A DNA stretch of 64,000 nt from Marinobacterium ramblicola (GCF_019084545.1 NZ_JAHREP010000004.1:165267-229266), one strand, 5' to 3'. Positions 39,219-49,495 are shown, counted from the stretch's first letter. Made by a program: numbers and translations. The notes: generated by a model from the letters alone, not told the origin.

Positions 39219-40088
39219 TTAAAACAGTCCGGTCTGTACCAGCTTGGGTTCAGGCCAGTCTACCAGCCCCCGATACCCCTCCCCCAACAACTCGACAAAG
39301 CGCTTGGCCAACAGCGGTGCCTCAGCGTTATCCGGGGTGTGGAAAAACAGCCAGGGCTTGCGGCCCTGTCCGATCCACTTCGTCACACACTGCACCCAGA
39401 ATCCAAGCTCCTGCTCAGCCAAGGATCGATCCAGCGGCGAGATAAACCTGAGCATCGGCGCCCCGGCTGTGGCCACCGGCCGCAGGGGCAACCGCGGCTT
39501 GGCCTTGAACGCCTCCTGAGTCACCGGATCCGAACTGGGGTGGCTGAACAGGGACCGCGTATCGAAACTGACCCGGTTCACCCCGTTGGCAGCGAGCAGT
39601 TCGGTCAACTGCCGATCGGCCGGACCGCTGCCGAAAAACTCCGGGTGGCGCACCTCCACGGCATAGCTGAAACCGGCCGGTAGCAGCGCGAGAAAGTGCG
39701 CCAAAGCAGGCAGGTGTTGCGGCGAAAAGGCGGCCGGCAATTGCAACCACAGCATGCCGAGCTTGTGCTCCAGCGGCGCCAAACGTTTCAGAAAGTCCAG
39801 CAACAACTCATCGACACCGGACAGCGCCCGCTTGTGGCTGATCTCGCCCGGAAACTTGAAGCTGAACCTGAACTGGTTACCACTCTCCGCCCGCCAGCGC
39901 TCAACCGCCTCGGGTGACGGCAAACCGTAGAAGGTGGTGTTGCCCTCCACCGTATTGAAGCAGTTCGAATACCCCTTCAGCTCAGATAGCCCCTGCTGGC
40001 CGGCAAAGAGCGTGTCATGCCAGGCGGGATGACTCCACTGTGGCAGGCCGATGTAATAGTCGGGTGGCGTCACGACGGTTGATGTCAC
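39219..40088 (-). CDS. DUF72 (YecE-like) TIM-barrel protein
   Basis: Member of the DUF72/YecE family, predicted TIM barrel, function not established. Family segments are PDYYIGLPQWSHPAWHDTLF, FNTVEGNTTFYGLPSPEAVERW, FRFSFKFPGEISHKRAL and LWLQLPAAFSP. The 289 residues are typical. Stands alone, convergent to apaG. Confidence 0.85.
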   Translation of the reverse strand: MTSTVVTPPDYYIGLPQWSHPAWHDTLFAGQQGLSELKGYSNCFNTVEGNTTFYGLPSPEAVERWRAESGNQFRFSFKFPGEISHKRALSGVDELLLDFLKRLAPLEHKLGMLWLQLPAAFSPQHLPALAHFLALLPAGFSYAVEVRHPEFFGSGPADRQLTELLAANGVNRVSFDTRSLFSHPSSDPVTQEAFKAKPRLPLRPVATAGAPMLRFISPLDRSLAEQELGFWVQCVTKWIGQGRKPWLFFHTPDNAEAPLLAKRFVELLGEGYRGLVDWPEPKLVQTGLF

Positions 40089-40246
40089 AGAAGTTCGCTT
40101 TGACCGGTGATTAGGTGATCGCCAAGCCTATCAACCGGGGTACGAAAAATCACCCATTCGCCCGCTCCAGCTCAACCCCAGACATCGAGGCAGATGAATC
40201 ATCGCCACGCGCAGTGAGTGGATGGAACATTTGCCAAATTATTAAT

Positions 40247-40275
40247 TTGACAGCGGAAAAACAGCTATGTATAGT
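40247..40275 (+). promoter_or_regulatory. Strong promoter of tRNA-fMet with GC discriminator
   Basis: Consensus -35 TTGACA (40247-40252), 17-bp spacer and -10 TATAGT (40270-40275), followed by a GC-rich discriminator (GCCCC). This is the pattern of stringently controlled stable-RNA promoters. It directly precedes the tRNA. Confidence 0.85.
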
Positions 40276-40289
40276 ACGCCCCACGTTGA

Positions 40290-40366
<77 letters not shown>

Positions 40367-40373
40367 AATTTTG

Positions 40374-40410
40374 AAAAGCAGATTAGCGGAAACGCGGTCT
40401 GCTTTTTTTA
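40374..40410 (+). terminator. Terminator of tRNA-fMet
   Basis: Outer stem AAAAGCAGA / TCTGCTTTT, inner GCG-GAAA-CGC tetraloop hairpin, then a T7 run (40403-40409). Begins 7 nt after the CCA end. Confidence 0.9.
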
Positions 40411-40415
40411 TTTAG

Positions 40416-40492
40416 GCCAGGTGGAGCAGCCTGGTAGCTCGCCTGGCTCGTACTGAATAAACCGCAGCGAAGATCGTTGTCCCAGCCCCCCC
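40416..40492 (+). pseudogene. Degenerate tRNA-fMet copy
   Basis: Just after the intact tRNA terminator the sequence repeats the 5' half almost exactly (GTGGAGCAGCCTGGTAGCTC). The anticodon arm is scrambled by an insertion (GGCTCGTACTGAATAAACC), and traces of the variable and T arms follow (GAAGATCGTTG, CCCAGCCCCC). The next 30 bp resemble a decayed terminator (AAAAAGTCAGATT, GCCTTTTT). The acceptor stem no longer pairs. Its CCTGG D-loop matches other initiator tRNAs better than the neighbour's CTTGG, so it may derive from a third copy. Confidence 0.8.
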
Positions 40493-40716
40493 AAAAAATT
40501 TAAAAAGTCAGATTGCCTTTTTACCGAAAGAACATGGTTGAACGCCGGCCCCTCTGCCCGCCCCCGGTAAAGATCATCGATCGCCCCCTCGCGACCAAAC
40601 GTTGAGGCGCCACTGCCAGCGACAGACCATCTCTCGCTGTTCAACCCCGGGCGACACACTTACTATCGGAATTTCCGTTTCACAATATTTTGCGGGCACA
40701 AGCGATAGAGAGCAGC

Positions 40717-41460
40717 ATGAAAAAACCTGAAGAAAAGCAAGCCTTTATATCCGGCGTGCAGGCACTACTGCCGCTGATCCCCGGCGTGATCCCGTTTGGT
40801 CTGGTAACCGGTATCACGGCAACCGAGCAAGGCCTGTCCCCGCTAACCACAATGGGGATGACGCTGCTGTTCTATGCCGGCTCGGCCCAGTTGGTAGCGC
40901 TGCAACTGCTTCGAGAAGATGTGTTGCCGCTGGTCATTCTGTTCACGGTACTGGTGGTCAACCTGCGCTTCATGATGTACAGCGCATCGATCGCACCCCA
41001 TGTGCACTCACTGCCCAGACGCTGGAAGTGGCCACTTTCCTACATGCTCTCGGACCAGGCCTATGCACTGAGCATCCTCAAGTTCACCGCCGCCGATGCG
41101 AGCAAGAACGTACATTACTTCTTCGCAGGCACGGCAATCGCCATGTGGTTGTCCTGGATTATCTCGGTAATGCTGGGCATCGTCCTCGGCACAGGTATCC
41201 CCGCCAGCTGGTCACTGGACTTCGCGATACCGCTGGCCTTTCTGGCGATCCTGGTTCCCGCCATCAAAAACTCGCCACACCTCGCCGCCGCCAGTGTCGG
41301 AGGCTTGGTTGCGGTGCTGGCTATTGATGCGCCCTACAACCTGGGGCTTCTGCTGGCCGCCATCTGCGGCATCCTCGCAGGAGTCACCCTTGAACAGTTG
41401 CAGCTCAAAGCCGACTCGAGTGCAGATAACTCAAGTGCAGATAACAAGGAGTCATCATGA
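40717..41460 (+). CDS. azlC: AzlC family branched-chain amino acid exporter, large subunit
   Basis: Large membrane subunit of an AzlCD-type exporter (YgaZ/BrnF family), proposed to export branched-chain amino acids or analogues. From the ATG at 40717 it has 247 residues with about seven helices and the family signatures LLPLIPGVIPFGLVTG and GSAQLVALQLL. Ends in an ATGA overlap with azlD. No Lrp-type regulator is adjacent. Confidence 0.9.
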   Translation: MKKPEEKQAFISGVQALLPLIPGVIPFGLVTGITATEQGLSPLTTMGMTLLFYAGSAQLVALQLLREDVLPLVILFTVLVVNLRFMMYSASIAPHVHSLPRRWKWPLSYMLSDQAYALSILKFTAADASKNVHYFFAGTAIAMWLSWIISVMLGIVLGTGIPASWSLDFAIPLAFLAILVPAIKNSPHLAAASVGGLVAVLAIDAPYNLGLLLAAICGILAGVTLEQLQLKADSSADNSSADNKESS

Positions 41461-41780
41461 GCGATCTCGCTCTCTGGGGGCTGTTCGTTGCAGTAAGCCT
41501 AGGAACCTTTGCCCTGAGGTTCTCCTTTATCGGGTTGCATGGGAGGCTGCATATCCCTCCCATATTCAAGCGGGCTCTGGCCTATGTGCCCGCCAGCGTG
41601 CTGGCGGCGCTGGTCCTGCCGGCGGTCACCCTGACCGGCACCGAACACAGTTTTACGATCGATAACCTCAGGATACCTGCAGCCGCAGTGGCCGCCCTTG
41701 TCGCCTGGAAAAGTCATAACACACTGTTAACCCTCGCCGCCGGCATGGGCACGCTATGGCTGCTACATATGTTTCTATAA
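41457..41780 (+). CDS. azlD: AzlD family exporter, small subunit
   Basis: Small partner subunit (YgaH/BrnE-like), 107 residues, with four predicted helices and the motif FALRFSFIGLHGR near residues 18-30. Translationally coupled to azlC by a 4-bp overlap. Confidence 0.9.
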   Translation: MSDLALWGLFVAVSLGTFALRFSFIGLHGRLHIPPIFKRALAYVPASVLAALVLPAVTLTGTEHSFTIDNLRIPAAAVAALVAWKSHNTLLTLAAGMGTLWLLHMFL

Positions 41781-41793
41781 AAAATAGAGGGGC

Positions 41794-41825
41794 CAGCCTC
41801 ACTACCCCGTTTCGGTGTGAGGCTG
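41794..41825. terminator. Hairpin after azlD, possible weak terminator
   Basis: A perfect 9-bp stem (CAGCCTCAC / GTGAGGCTG) with a 14-nt loop lies 13 bp after the azlD stop. There is no T-run, so termination is uncertain. It also lies between the convergent azlD and paaY. Confidence 0.4.
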
Positions 41826-41899
41826 TATTCGAAGCCCTGCGTTGCAAGGATCAGCAAATTGCTGGCAGGGTAGCGATATCGTGCCAAAAGCAGTTAAGG

Positions 41900-42493
41900 C
41901 TAGGACTGATACTTCGGCTTCACCTCACTGGCCATCACCCTTGGCCGGTCAGGCTCTACCTCCGTTAAAGGCTCACAGGGCTCGAGTGAAGCCAGGCAGC
42001 GTCTGGTCAGCAGCTGGTACTCCGCGGTGCCCTGGGATTTCCACTGCACCTCATCCTCACGCAGTTCACGCATCACCTTGGCCGGCGAGCCCACCACCAG
42101 CGAGCGCGGCGGGCACTCGAACCCGGCCTTGACGAAGGCGTTGGCGGCAACGATCGCCTCGGCGCCGACTACCGCACCATCCATCACCACGGCGTTCATT
42201 CCCACCAGCGCATTGCGCCCGACACGGCAGCCGTGCAGTATCGCGCCGTGCCCCACATGGCCATCCTCTTCGACCACAGTATCGGTATCGGGGAAACCGT
42301 GCATGACGCAGTTATCCTGCACATTGGAACCGCGCTCCAGGATCAGGCGACCGAAGTCGCCACGCAGGCTGGCATTGGGTCCGACATAACAGCCGGGACC
42401 GACGATGACGTCACCGATCAATACCGCCGTCGGGTGCACATAGGCACTGGGGTCGATGACCGGGATAACACCTTCGATTCGATATACGGGCAT
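41900..42493 (-). CDS. paaY: PaaY, thioesterase of the gamma-carbonic anhydrase fold
   Basis: Left-handed beta-helix hexapeptide protein. In E. coli PaaY is a CoA thioesterase preventing accumulation of dead-end ring-hydroxylated CoA esters. From the ATG at 42491-42493 it has 197 residues (E. coli 196). Repeats run from about 15 to 150 ([39 protein letters not shown]), with metal-binding histidines in [16 protein letters not shown]. It follows paaN by 4 bp. Confidence 0.92.
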   Translation of the reverse strand: MPVYRIEGVIPVIDPSAYVHPTAVLIGDVIVGPGCYVGPNASLRGDFGRLILERGSNVQDNCVMHGFPDTDTVVEEDGHVGHGAILHGCRVGRNALVGMNAVVMDGAVVGAEAIVAANAFVKAGFECPPRSLVVGSPAKVMRELREDEVQWKSQGTAEYQLLTRRCLASLEPCEPLTEVEPDRPRVMASEVKPKYQS

Positions 42494-42497
42494 GGCT

Positions 42498-44186
42498 TTA
42501 CTCCTGTACCGGCGCGGGAACGTCATGGCGGTTCTGCACCACCACAAAACGGCGGCTGACGAACGCCAGATCGGTCAGGCAGGCATTTGCTGCCGGGTTG
42601 CCACCGGTGGCATGGAAATCACTGAATGCAGCCGACTGGTTGACGAACACGCCGCCGCTCAGATTACAGGACAGCGCCACTTTCACCTCCAGCGCCAGCT
42701 CTGCCGCCTGCTCCAATACCGCCTCGGATGTAGAATAAACGCCGAGCGTAATCGCGCCCTTTTCCGCGATCACTTCACGCGCGATCTGAAAACTCTGTTC
42801 GGTGCTGTCGGTGGCGATCAGGAAAGAGATCGGCCCGAAGCGTTCCTGTGCATAGGCCGCGCGATCGGCCGCATCAACAGCCAACATCAGCGGGGTCTGC
42901 ATGCGCGACCCGGCAAACTCCGGATGCTCAACCGGCTGGCTATCCAGCACCACGCGTCCCAGTGCCCTGTTCTCCTCGATGCGCTGCAGGGTAGCGGGAT
43001 TTTGCAGCGCGCCGAGCACGTTAACCTGCACATCGGAGTTGGACAGGAAGCGACTCACCGCGTCAGCCAAGGCCGAGGCGATGGCGTCGAAACTCATGTA
43101 TCCCTGGTCGGTGTCGATGCCGTCACGCGGAATGAAGATATTCTGCGGTGTGGTGCACATCTGGCCGGAGTACAGACTCAACGAGAACGCCAGATTGCGC
43201 GCGACCGCTTTCAGGTTATCCACACTGTCGATGATCAGCGTGTTGACGCCGGCTTTCTCAGTGAACACCTGCGCCTGGGGGCAGTTACGCTCCAGCCAGT
43301 TACCGAACTCGGAGGAACCGGTGAAGTCGATCAGCTTGACCGCCGGGTGCTGGGCCAGGGTTTTGGTGATCGGCGCTGCAGCGCTGTCCGGCACCATCGA
43401 CACCAGGCAGGGATCGAATCCCGCCTCAGCCAACACCTGTTGCGCGATCTGCACGCTGATCGCCACCGGCAGTACCGATCCGGGGTGCGGTTTTACGACG
43501 ACCGGGTTACCGGTGACCAGGCTGGCAAACAGGCCGGGGTAGGTGTTCCAGGTCGGGAAGGTCGCACAGGCCACGACCAGTGAGATCCCCTGCGGCACGA
43601 TGGTATAAGACTTCTCCATGGCCAGGGCGGGATGTTTACCCTGCGGCTTGATCCAGCGGGTACGCTCCGGCACCTGCTTCATCGCCGACCAGGCCATCGC
43701 CACCGCTTCCAGCCCGCGGTCCTGCGCATGGGGGCCACCGGCCTGGAATGCCATCGGGAAGCCCTGCCCGGTGGTATGCATCACCGCATAGGCCATCTCG
43801 AAGCTGCGCTTGTTCAGTCGATGCAGTATCTCCAGGCAGACACCGGCACGGGCATCCGCGCCGGCATCGCGCCAGGTCTTCATACCGACCCGCATACGGG
43901 CGATCAGCCCCTCAATGTCCGGAACTTCATAGGTTATCCCCAGCTCGAGGCCATAGGGGGATACCTCTTCACCGACTCGGCCTGCGATACCGGTTAGCGC
44001 CAGTTCGTACCGTTGTCCAAGAGCGGCTTCAAACGCGGCCCGGCCTTCGGCATTCGCCGTCTCACCGTAGATTCGCCCGCTCGGCACCTCCGGGTAGGGC
44101 GACCAGAAATCGCGTGTGCGACCGGCATCCACCGCACGCTCCAGTGTTGCCAGGTGTGCTTCGAAAAATGCCTGGGCCTTAGCCAT
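42498..44186 (-). CDS. paaN: PaaN, aldehyde dehydrogenase of phenylacetate degradation
   Basis: ALDH-fold protein of the PaaN type, lacking the C-terminal MaoC hydratase domain that PaaZ has. The 562 residues include [34 protein letters not shown] ALDH regions, a general-base Glu in VFTEKAGVN and a catalytic Cys in [15 protein letters not shown]. Probably oxidises the ring-cleavage semialdehyde, overlapping or complementing PaaZ encoded further on. Operon with paaY on the minus strand; a good promoter is upstream. Confidence 0.88.
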   Translation of the reverse strand: MAKAQAFFEAHLATLERAVDAGRTRDFWSPYPEVPSGRIYGETANAEGRAAFEAALGQRYELALTGIAGRVGEEVSPYGLELGITYEVPDIEGLIARMRVGMKTWRDAGADARAGVCLEILHRLNKRSFEMAYAVMHTTGQGFPMAFQAGGPHAQDRGLEAVAMAWSAMKQVPERTRWIKPQGKHPALAMEKSYTIVPQGISLVVACATFPTWNTYPGLFASLVTGNPVVVKPHPGSVLPVAISVQIAQQVLAEAGFDPCLVSMVPDSAAAPITKTLAQHPAVKLIDFTGSSEFGNWLERNCPQAQVFTEKAGVNTLIIDSVDNLKAVARNLAFSLSLYSGQMCTTPQNIFIPRDGIDTDQGYMSFDAIASALADAVSRFLSNSDVQVNVLGALQNPATLQRIEENRALGRVVLDSQPVEHPEFAGSRMQTPLMLAVDAADRAAYAQERFGPISFLIATDSTEQSFQIAREVIAEKGAITLGVYSTSEAVLEQAAELALEVKVALSCNLSGGVFVNQSAAFSDFHATGGNPAANACLTDLAFVSRRFVVVQNRHDVPAPVQE

Positions 44187-44288
44187 AGAACCGATCTCCA
44201 GTGAGGTCGGATCGTCTCTATCGGGAGACGCCAGCGTCTACCGCTGGGCACCGATGAGCGATCGCTGTTGTATTTGTAGTCGCCCACG

Positions 44289-44317
44289 ATGCTAGTAACA
44301 CGCTTTTTTAATGTCAA
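44289..44317 (-). promoter_or_regulatory. Promoter of paaN-paaY
   Basis: On the minus strand consensus TTGACA (44312-44317), 17-bp spacer, and TAGCAT (44289-44294). Predicted start near 44282, about 95 nt before the paaN ATG. An AT-rich palindrome TTATTAATAA (44319-44328) lies directly upstream. Confidence 0.6.
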
Positions 44318-44518
44318 ATTATTAATAAGTAACACAATAAACCAAATCCGCCACACGCGCGATCCAGGCCAAGCCCCGGGGCCCAAGCGCGGCAGAATTA
44401 ACCTTTATACATCAGCAATATATGCGTTTCATAAAACATTCATAGCTTCTTAAACATACAGACCAATGATCTGACAAGACTTCAAACACTTACTACAAAA
44501 GCCAAAAAACACAACATA

Positions 44519-44559
44519 AAGACACGTTAATTTTAATTTTATTACTTTTCATGTATCAC
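44519..44559. promoter_or_regulatory. Weaker third copy of the paa operator
   Basis: AAGACACG (44519-44526) and TGTATCAC (44552-44559) are 33 bp start to start, exactly the spacing of the two strong operators upstream of paaA and the TRAP genes. The arms deviate by one and two bases, and no -10 is in the same register. It lies in the 470-bp AT-rich space between paaN and paaF. The paaF promoter itself is not evident by eye. Confidence 0.45.
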
Positions 44560-44659
44560 TTTTTTGAGCTAAGCTAATCGACAACAATGAGGTAGGTCCA
44601 CGCGAGATCGACCCGACACAAGACAGATGACATCCATAACTACAAAAACAGTGAAGACT

Positions 44660-45433
44660 ATGCTGAATTTTCTACTGACCGGAACGTCATCCAACGGCGT
44701 ACTGACTATTCAACTACACCGCCCGGAAGCGCTGAACGCCCTCAATACAGCGCTGCTCCGTGAGCTGGCCGATACCCTTGACAACGCCGCCACCGACAGC
44801 GCGGTGCGAGCGGTCGTCATTACCGGCGACAGCCGAGCCTTTGCTGCCGGCGCCGATATCCGCGAAATGGCCGACCTGGACCTGGTCGGCGTCATGAACG
44901 ACCCACGCCCACAATACTGGGCACGGATCGCGGCTTTCGCCAAACCGATCATCGCCGCCGTCAACGGCTTTGCCCTCGGCGGCGGCTGCGAACTGGTGAT
45001 GCACGCCGATATCGTCATCGCCAGCCGCGATGCCCGCTTCGGCCAGCCCGAGATCAAGCTCGGCATCATCCCCGGCGCCGGCGGCACCCAGCGTCTGATC
45101 CGCGCCGTCGGCAAATCCCTCGCCTCACAGATGGTGCTAACCGGCGAGCCGATCAGCGCCCAACGCGCTTACGACGCTGGGCTGGTCAGCGAGCTCACCG
45201 AACCCGAACTGACTCTGGAGCGCGCCCAACAGATCGCGGCCAGCATCGCCGCCCAGGCACCACTGGCCGTGCGTCAGGCCAAGGACGTGCTGCTGCGCTC
45301 CCAGGAGACGCATCTGGCGGCTGGCCTGGCCTATGAACGCAAGGCGTTCACGCTGCTGGCCGCCACCGAGGATCGCAACGAAGGGATCCAGGCATTTATC
45401 GAAAAACGGCGTCCGGAGTACAAGGGGCGCTGA
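44660..45433 (+). CDS. paaF: PaaF, 2,3-dehydroadipyl-CoA hydratase
   Basis: Crotonase-family hydratase of the lower pathway, forming 3-hydroxyadipyl-CoA. Both catalytic glutamates of hydratases are present (GGGCELVM and [19 protein letters not shown]), and the oxyanion loop is [10 protein letters not shown]. From the ATG at 44660 the length is 257 (E. coli 255). A second in-frame ATG at 44627 cannot be excluded, as neither start has a strong Shine-Dalgarno. First gene of paaFGHIJK. Confidence 0.9.
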   Translation: MLNFLLTGTSSNGVLTIQLHRPEALNALNTALLRELADTLDNAATDSAVRAVVITGDSRAFAAGADIREMADLDLVGVMNDPRPQYWARIAAFAKPIIAAVNGFALGGGCELVMHADIVIASRDARFGQPEIKLGIIPGAGGTQRLIRAVGKSLASQMVLTGEPISAQRAYDAGLVSELTEPELTLERAQQIAASIAAQAPLAVRQAKDVLLRSQETHLAAGLAYERKAFTLLAATEDRNEGIQAFIEKRRPEYKGR

Positions 45434-45493
45434 GCCCCTCTCCCGGACAGGACCCGACCACCCCATACGTCTACTCTGAAGGAGCCGCCAGCC

Positions 45494-46285
45494 ATGGCTT
45501 TCGAGCATATTGAATATCGCGTCGACCAGGGCGTTGCTGTACTGACCCTGAACCGTCCCGCCAACCTCAACAGCTTCAATGCCGAGATGCACGCCGAGAT
45601 GCGCGAAGCACTGAAGCAGGTGCGCAAGGATGAGTCTGTACGCTGCCTGCTGATCACCGGTAACGGCCGCGGTTTCTGCGCCGGCCAGGATCTGTCCGAC
45701 CGCAACGTGGCGGCCGATGCGGAGATGCCCGACCTCGGCCTCTCCATCGAGAAGTTCTACAACCCGATGATCCGCACCCTGCGCGAGCTGCCGCTCCCTG
45801 TGATCTGTGCCGTCAACGGCGTTGCCGCCGGCGCCGGTGCCAACATCGCGCTGGCCTGCGACATCGTATTCGCCGCCCGCTCCGCCAGCTTCATCCAGGC
45901 GTTCTGCAAAATCGGCCTGGTACCGGACTCCGGCGGCACCTGGACCCTGCCGCGCCTGGTCGGCCCGGCCCGCGCCATGGCGCTGTCGATGTTGGGTGAC
46001 AAGATCTCCGCCGAGCAGGCCGCCGACTGGGGCATGATCTGGTCCTGCGTCGACGACGACGCGCTGATGGACAGCGCCCTCGGCTGTGCCCGTCACCTGG
46101 CCACACAACCGACCCAGGGTCTGGCGCTGATCAAGCGCGCGCTGAACGCCAGCAGCACCAACACCCTGGACCAGCAGCTCGATCTTGAGCGCGATCTGCA
46201 GCGCATGGCCGGCCGCACCGCCGATTACCGCGAGGGGGTCGCCGCGTTCATGGAGAAGCGCAAGCCCGAGTTCAAAGGCTGCTGA
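45494..46285 (+). CDS. paaG: PaaG, ring 1,2-epoxyphenylacetyl-CoA isomerase
   Basis: Crotonase-fold isomerase converting the ring epoxide to oxepin-CoA, and later moving double bonds. Unlike PaaF it lacks the hydratase glutamates (AGANIALA, CKIGLVPDSGG) and has the isomerase Asp in LVPDSGGTW. The 263 residues match. Strong AAGGAG before the ATG; 11 bp from paaH. Confidence 0.92.
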   Translation: MAFEHIEYRVDQGVAVLTLNRPANLNSFNAEMHAEMREALKQVRKDESVRCLLITGNGRGFCAGQDLSDRNVAADAEMPDLGLSIEKFYNPMIRTLRELPLPVICAVNGVAAGAGANIALACDIVFAARSASFIQAFCKIGLVPDSGGTWTLPRLVGPARAMALSMLGDKISAEQAADWGMIWSCVDDDALMDSALGCARHLATQPTQGLALIKRALNASSTNTLDQQLDLERDLQRMAGRTADYREGVAAFMEKRKPEFKGC

Positions 46286-46296
46286 AGGGAGAACCG

Positions 46297-47820
46297 ATGA
46301 AACAGATTACTGAACGTTCCGTTATCGGCGTGATCGGTGCCGGTGCCATGGGTGCCGGTATCGCCCAGGTCGCGGCGGCAGCCGGCCACCCGGTGCTGCT
46401 GTTCGATAACGCCCCCGGTGCCGCCCGGAAAGGGATCGACAACACCGGCAAGGGGCTGGACAAGCTGGTTGCCCGCGGCAAGCTCGACGCCACCGAGCGC
46501 GATGCGCTACTGGCCCGCCTGCAGCCGATCGATTCGCTGGACGCCCTGTCCGATGCCGATCTGGTGATCGAGGCGATCGTGGAGAACCTGGAGATCAAGC
46601 GTGGCCTGTTCGCCCAGCTGGAAACGATCTGCGCGCCCGGCACCCTGTTCGCCTCCAACACCTCGTCGATCTCCATCACCTCGATCGGCGCGGGCTTGAA
46701 CCAGCCCCAGTACCTGGCCGGCATGCACTTCTTCAACCCGGCACCGGTGATGAAGCTGGTCGAGATCGTCTCCGGCCTGGATACCGATCCCGCCGTTGCT
46801 CAGACCCTGCATCGACTGGCCAACGAATGGGGCAAGAAAGCGGTCTATGCCAAATCCACCCCTGGCTTTATCGTCAACCGCCTGGCACGCCCCTTCTATG
46901 CCGAAGGGCTGCGCCTGCTCGAAGAGGGCGCCGCGGACTGCGCCACCCTGGATGCGCTGATGCGCGAGGCCGGTGGTTTCCGCATGGGGCCGTTCGAGCT
47001 GATGGACCTGATCGGCCACGACGTCAACTACGCGGTGACCTGCTCGGTGTTCAACGCCTACTACGGCGACACCCGCTTCCAGCCCTCGCTGACCCAGCAG
47101 GCACTGGTCGACGCCGGTCGCCTGGGGCGCAAATCCGGCCAGGGTTTCTACACTTACCGTGACGACGCCGAAAAGCCGCAGCCAAGCACTATCACCGTCA
47201 ACGCAGAGCACCTTCCCGAGACCATCGTGATCGAGGGCGAACTGGGCTGCGCGGCAGCGCTGATCGAGCGCTGGTGCGAAGCCGACGTGAATGTCGTGCT
47301 GCGTGAAGGCCGCGGTCTGATCCGCGTCGGCGACTGCACCCTGGCACTCAGCGATGGTCGCATGGCCGATGAGCGCGCGGTACAGGATGGCATCGGCGCC
47401 CTGGTGCTGTTCGATCTGGCACTCGATTACAGCCGCTGCAGCCGTCTGGCTGTCAGCCGCAATCGCCGCGTATCGGAGCAGGATATGGACGCCGTCGCCG
47501 CGCTGTTCAGCCATATCGGTATCGCCCTGACCCCGCTCGATGACGTACCGGGCCTGGCAGTGCTGCGCACCCTCGCCATGCTCGCCAACGAGGCCTCGGA
47601 CGCGGTGATGCAGGGCGTCTGCAACGCCGCCGATGCCGACAACGCCATGCGCTACGGCGTCAACTATCCACAGGGACCGCTGGCCTGGGCTGAACAGGTG
47701 GGCCTGGCCCATATCCACCAGACCCTGAGCAACCTGCAGAGCAGCTACGGCGAGGAGCGCTACCGCCCCTCCCGCCTGCTGCGCCAGAAACTCTACTCCG
47801 GAGCGCGCTACCATGACTGA
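46297..47820 (+). CDS. paaH: PaaH, 3-hydroxyadipyl-CoA dehydrogenase
   Basis: NAD-dependent dehydrogenase forming 3-oxoadipyl-CoA. Rossmann motif GVIGAGAMGAGIAQ at about 9-22, catalytic His in GMHFFNPAPVMKLVEIV, and a 3HCDH C-terminal domain at about 185-280. A second, shorter 3HCDH-like repeat (about 405-500) explains the 507-residue length seen in the Pseudomonas and E. coli enzymes. It overlaps paaI by 8 bp. Confidence 0.93.
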   Translation: MKQITERSVIGVIGAGAMGAGIAQVAAAAGHPVLLFDNAPGAARKGIDNTGKGLDKLVARGKLDATERDALLARLQPIDSLDALSDADLVIEAIVENLEIKRGLFAQLETICAPGTLFASNTSSISITSIGAGLNQPQYLAGMHFFNPAPVMKLVEIVSGLDTDPAVAQTLHRLANEWGKKAVYAKSTPGFIVNRLARPFYAEGLRLLEEGAADCATLDALMREAGGFRMGPFELMDLIGHDVNYAVTCSVFNAYYGDTRFQPSLTQQALVDAGRLGRKSGQGFYTYRDDAEKPQPSTITVNAEHLPETIVIEGELGCAAALIERWCEADVNVVLREGRGLIRVGDCTLALSDGRMADERAVQDGIGALVLFDLALDYSRCSRLAVSRNRRVSEQDMDAVAALFSHIGIALTPLDDVPGLAVLRTLAMLANEASDAVMQGVCNAADADNAMRYGVNYPQGPLAWAEQVGLAHIHQTLSNLQSSYGEERYRPSRLLRQKLYSGARYHD

Positions 47821-48277
47821 CCGCACCACCTCCATGACACCCCAGCAGCTGGCCGAAGCCAGTGCCGATGCGATGTACAGCCTCGACACCGCTGTCCGCG
47901 CGCTGAACATCGCCATTGAACACATCGCGCCGGGAGAAGCGACACTGGCTATGGACGTCACCGAAAAGATGATCCAGGGCCACGACAGCTGCCATGGCGG
48001 TTACATCTTCACTCTGGGTGACTCGGCATTCGCCTATGCCTGCAACACCTACAACGCGGTGACCGTTGCCCAGGGCTGCACCATCGACTACATCGCCCCC
48101 GGCAAGCTCGGCGACCGTCTTACGGCCTATGCAAAAGAACAGTCCCGCGGCAAGCGTACCGGCGTCTATGACGTGCGCATCGAGAATCAGCGGGGTGAAC
48201 TGGTCGCGCTGTTCCGCGGCAAATCCTATCAGGTGCGCGGCACCTTGATCGAAGACCCAAGCAACCCGCCTGCGTAA
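47813..48277 (+). CDS. paaI: PaaI, hotdog thioesterase
   Basis: Acyl-CoA thioesterase rescuing CoA from phenylacetyl-CoA and hydroxylated derivatives. The active-site region is GHDSCHGGYIFTLGDSAFAYACN. The 154 residues include a slightly long N-terminus; an in-frame ATG at 47834 would give 147. Overlaps the paaH end. Confidence 0.92.
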   Translation: MTDRTTSMTPQQLAEASADAMYSLDTAVRALNIAIEHIAPGEATLAMDVTEKMIQGHDSCHGGYIFTLGDSAFAYACNTYNAVTVAQGCTIDYIAPGKLGDRLTAYAKEQSRGKRTGVYDVRIENQRGELVALFRGKSYQVRGTLIEDPSNPPA

Positions 48278-48292
48278 CCGGAGAACCTGCTT

Positions 48293-49495
48293 ATGAAAGA
48301 CGCACTGATTATCGATGCCATCCGCACACCGTTCGGCCGTTACGCGGGCACCCTGGCGAGCGTACGTGCCGACGATCTCGGCGCCGTGCCGATCAAGGCG
48401 CTGATGGAGCGCAACCCCGGTATCGACTGGAACGAAGTGGATGACATCGTCTACGGCTGCGCCAACCAGGCCGGCGAAGACAACCGCAACGTGGCGCGCA
48501 TGTCGGCGCTACTGGCAGGGCTGCCGGTCAGCGTGCCGGGCACCACGCTGAACCGCCTGTGCGGCTCCGGCATGGATGCGATCGGCACCGCCGCCCGCGC
48601 ACTCAAGGCGGGCGAGACCGCGCTGATGATCGCCGGTGGCGTCGAGTCGATGTCCCGCGCCCCGTTCGTCATGGGCAAGGCGGAAACCGCGTTCAGCCGC
48701 AGCGCCGAGATCTTCGATACCACCATCGGCTGGCGTTTCGTCAATAAGCAGATGAAGGCACAGTACGGTGTCGACTCGATGCCGGAAACCGCGGAGAACG
48801 TGGCCGAACAGTTCAACATCAGCCGCGAAGACCAGGACCTGTTCGCCCTGCGCAGCCAGCAGCGCACCGCAGCCGCCATCGAAGCGGGTCGCTTCCAGCG
48901 CGAGATCGTGCCGGTGAGCATTCCGCGCCGCAAGGCGGATCCGCTGATCTTCGATACCGACGAACATCCCCGCACCACCACGCTGGAAGCGCTGACCAAG
49001 CTGCCGACACCCTTCCGCGACGGCGGCAGCGTCACCGCCGGCAACGCCTCCGGTGTCAACGACGGCGCCTGCGCCCTGCTGCTGAGCAATGCCGAAACCG
49101 CCGAGCGCTTGGGGCTGAAGGCCCGCGCCCGCGTGGTCGGTATGGCTACAGCGGGACTGGAACCCCGCATCATGGGCTTCGGCCCGGCACCGGCGGTACG
49201 CAAGGTACTGAAGCAGACCGGTCTCGAGCTTGCGCAGATGGACGTGATCGAGCTCAATGAGGCGTTTGCCGCCCAGGCGCTGGCCGTATTGCGCGACCTG
49301 GGACTACCGGACGATGCCACGCACGTGAACCCGAACGGCGGCGCCATCGCGCTGGGGCATCCCCTCGGTGCCAGCGGTGCGCGCCTGGTGACCACGGCGC
49401 TGAATGAACTGGAGATCCGCCAGGGCCGTTACGCCCTGTGCACCATGTGTATCGGCGTCGGTCAGGGTATCGCCATGGTAATCGAGCGACTCTAA
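48293..49495 (+). CDS. paaJ: PaaJ, 3-oxoadipyl-CoA/3-oxo-5,6-dehydrosuberyl-CoA thiolase
   Basis: Thiolase acting twice in the pathway and releasing acetyl-CoA and finally succinyl-CoA. Nucleophile C90 ([11 protein letters not shown]), [16 protein letters not shown] with the catalytic His, and the second Cys in [11 protein letters not shown]. Length 400. It could equally be named pcaF by sequence alone; the context makes it PaaJ. Confidence 0.93.
   Translation: MKDALIIDAIRTPFGRYAGTLASVRADDLGAVPIKALMERNPGIDWNEVDDIVYGCANQAGEDNRNVARMSALLAGLPVSVPGTTLNRLCGSGMDAIGTAARALKAGETALMIAGGVESMSRAPFVMGKAETAFSRSAEIFDTTIGWRFVNKQMKAQYGVDSMPETAENVAEQFNISREDQDLFALRSQQRTAAAIEAGRFQREIVPVSIPRRKADPLIFDTDEHPRTTTLEALTKLPTPFRDGGSVTAGNASGVNDGACALLLSNAETAERLGLKARARVVGMATAGLEPRIMGFGPAPAVRKVLKQTGLELAQMDVIELNEAFAAQALAVLRDLGLPDDATHVNPNGGAIALGHPLGASGARLVTTALNELEIRQGRYALCTMCIGVGQGIAMVIERL

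Noticed and set aside
46507..47961. 484-codon minus-strand frame opposite paaH
   Set aside because: Antisense shadow; no start signal and no family resemblance.
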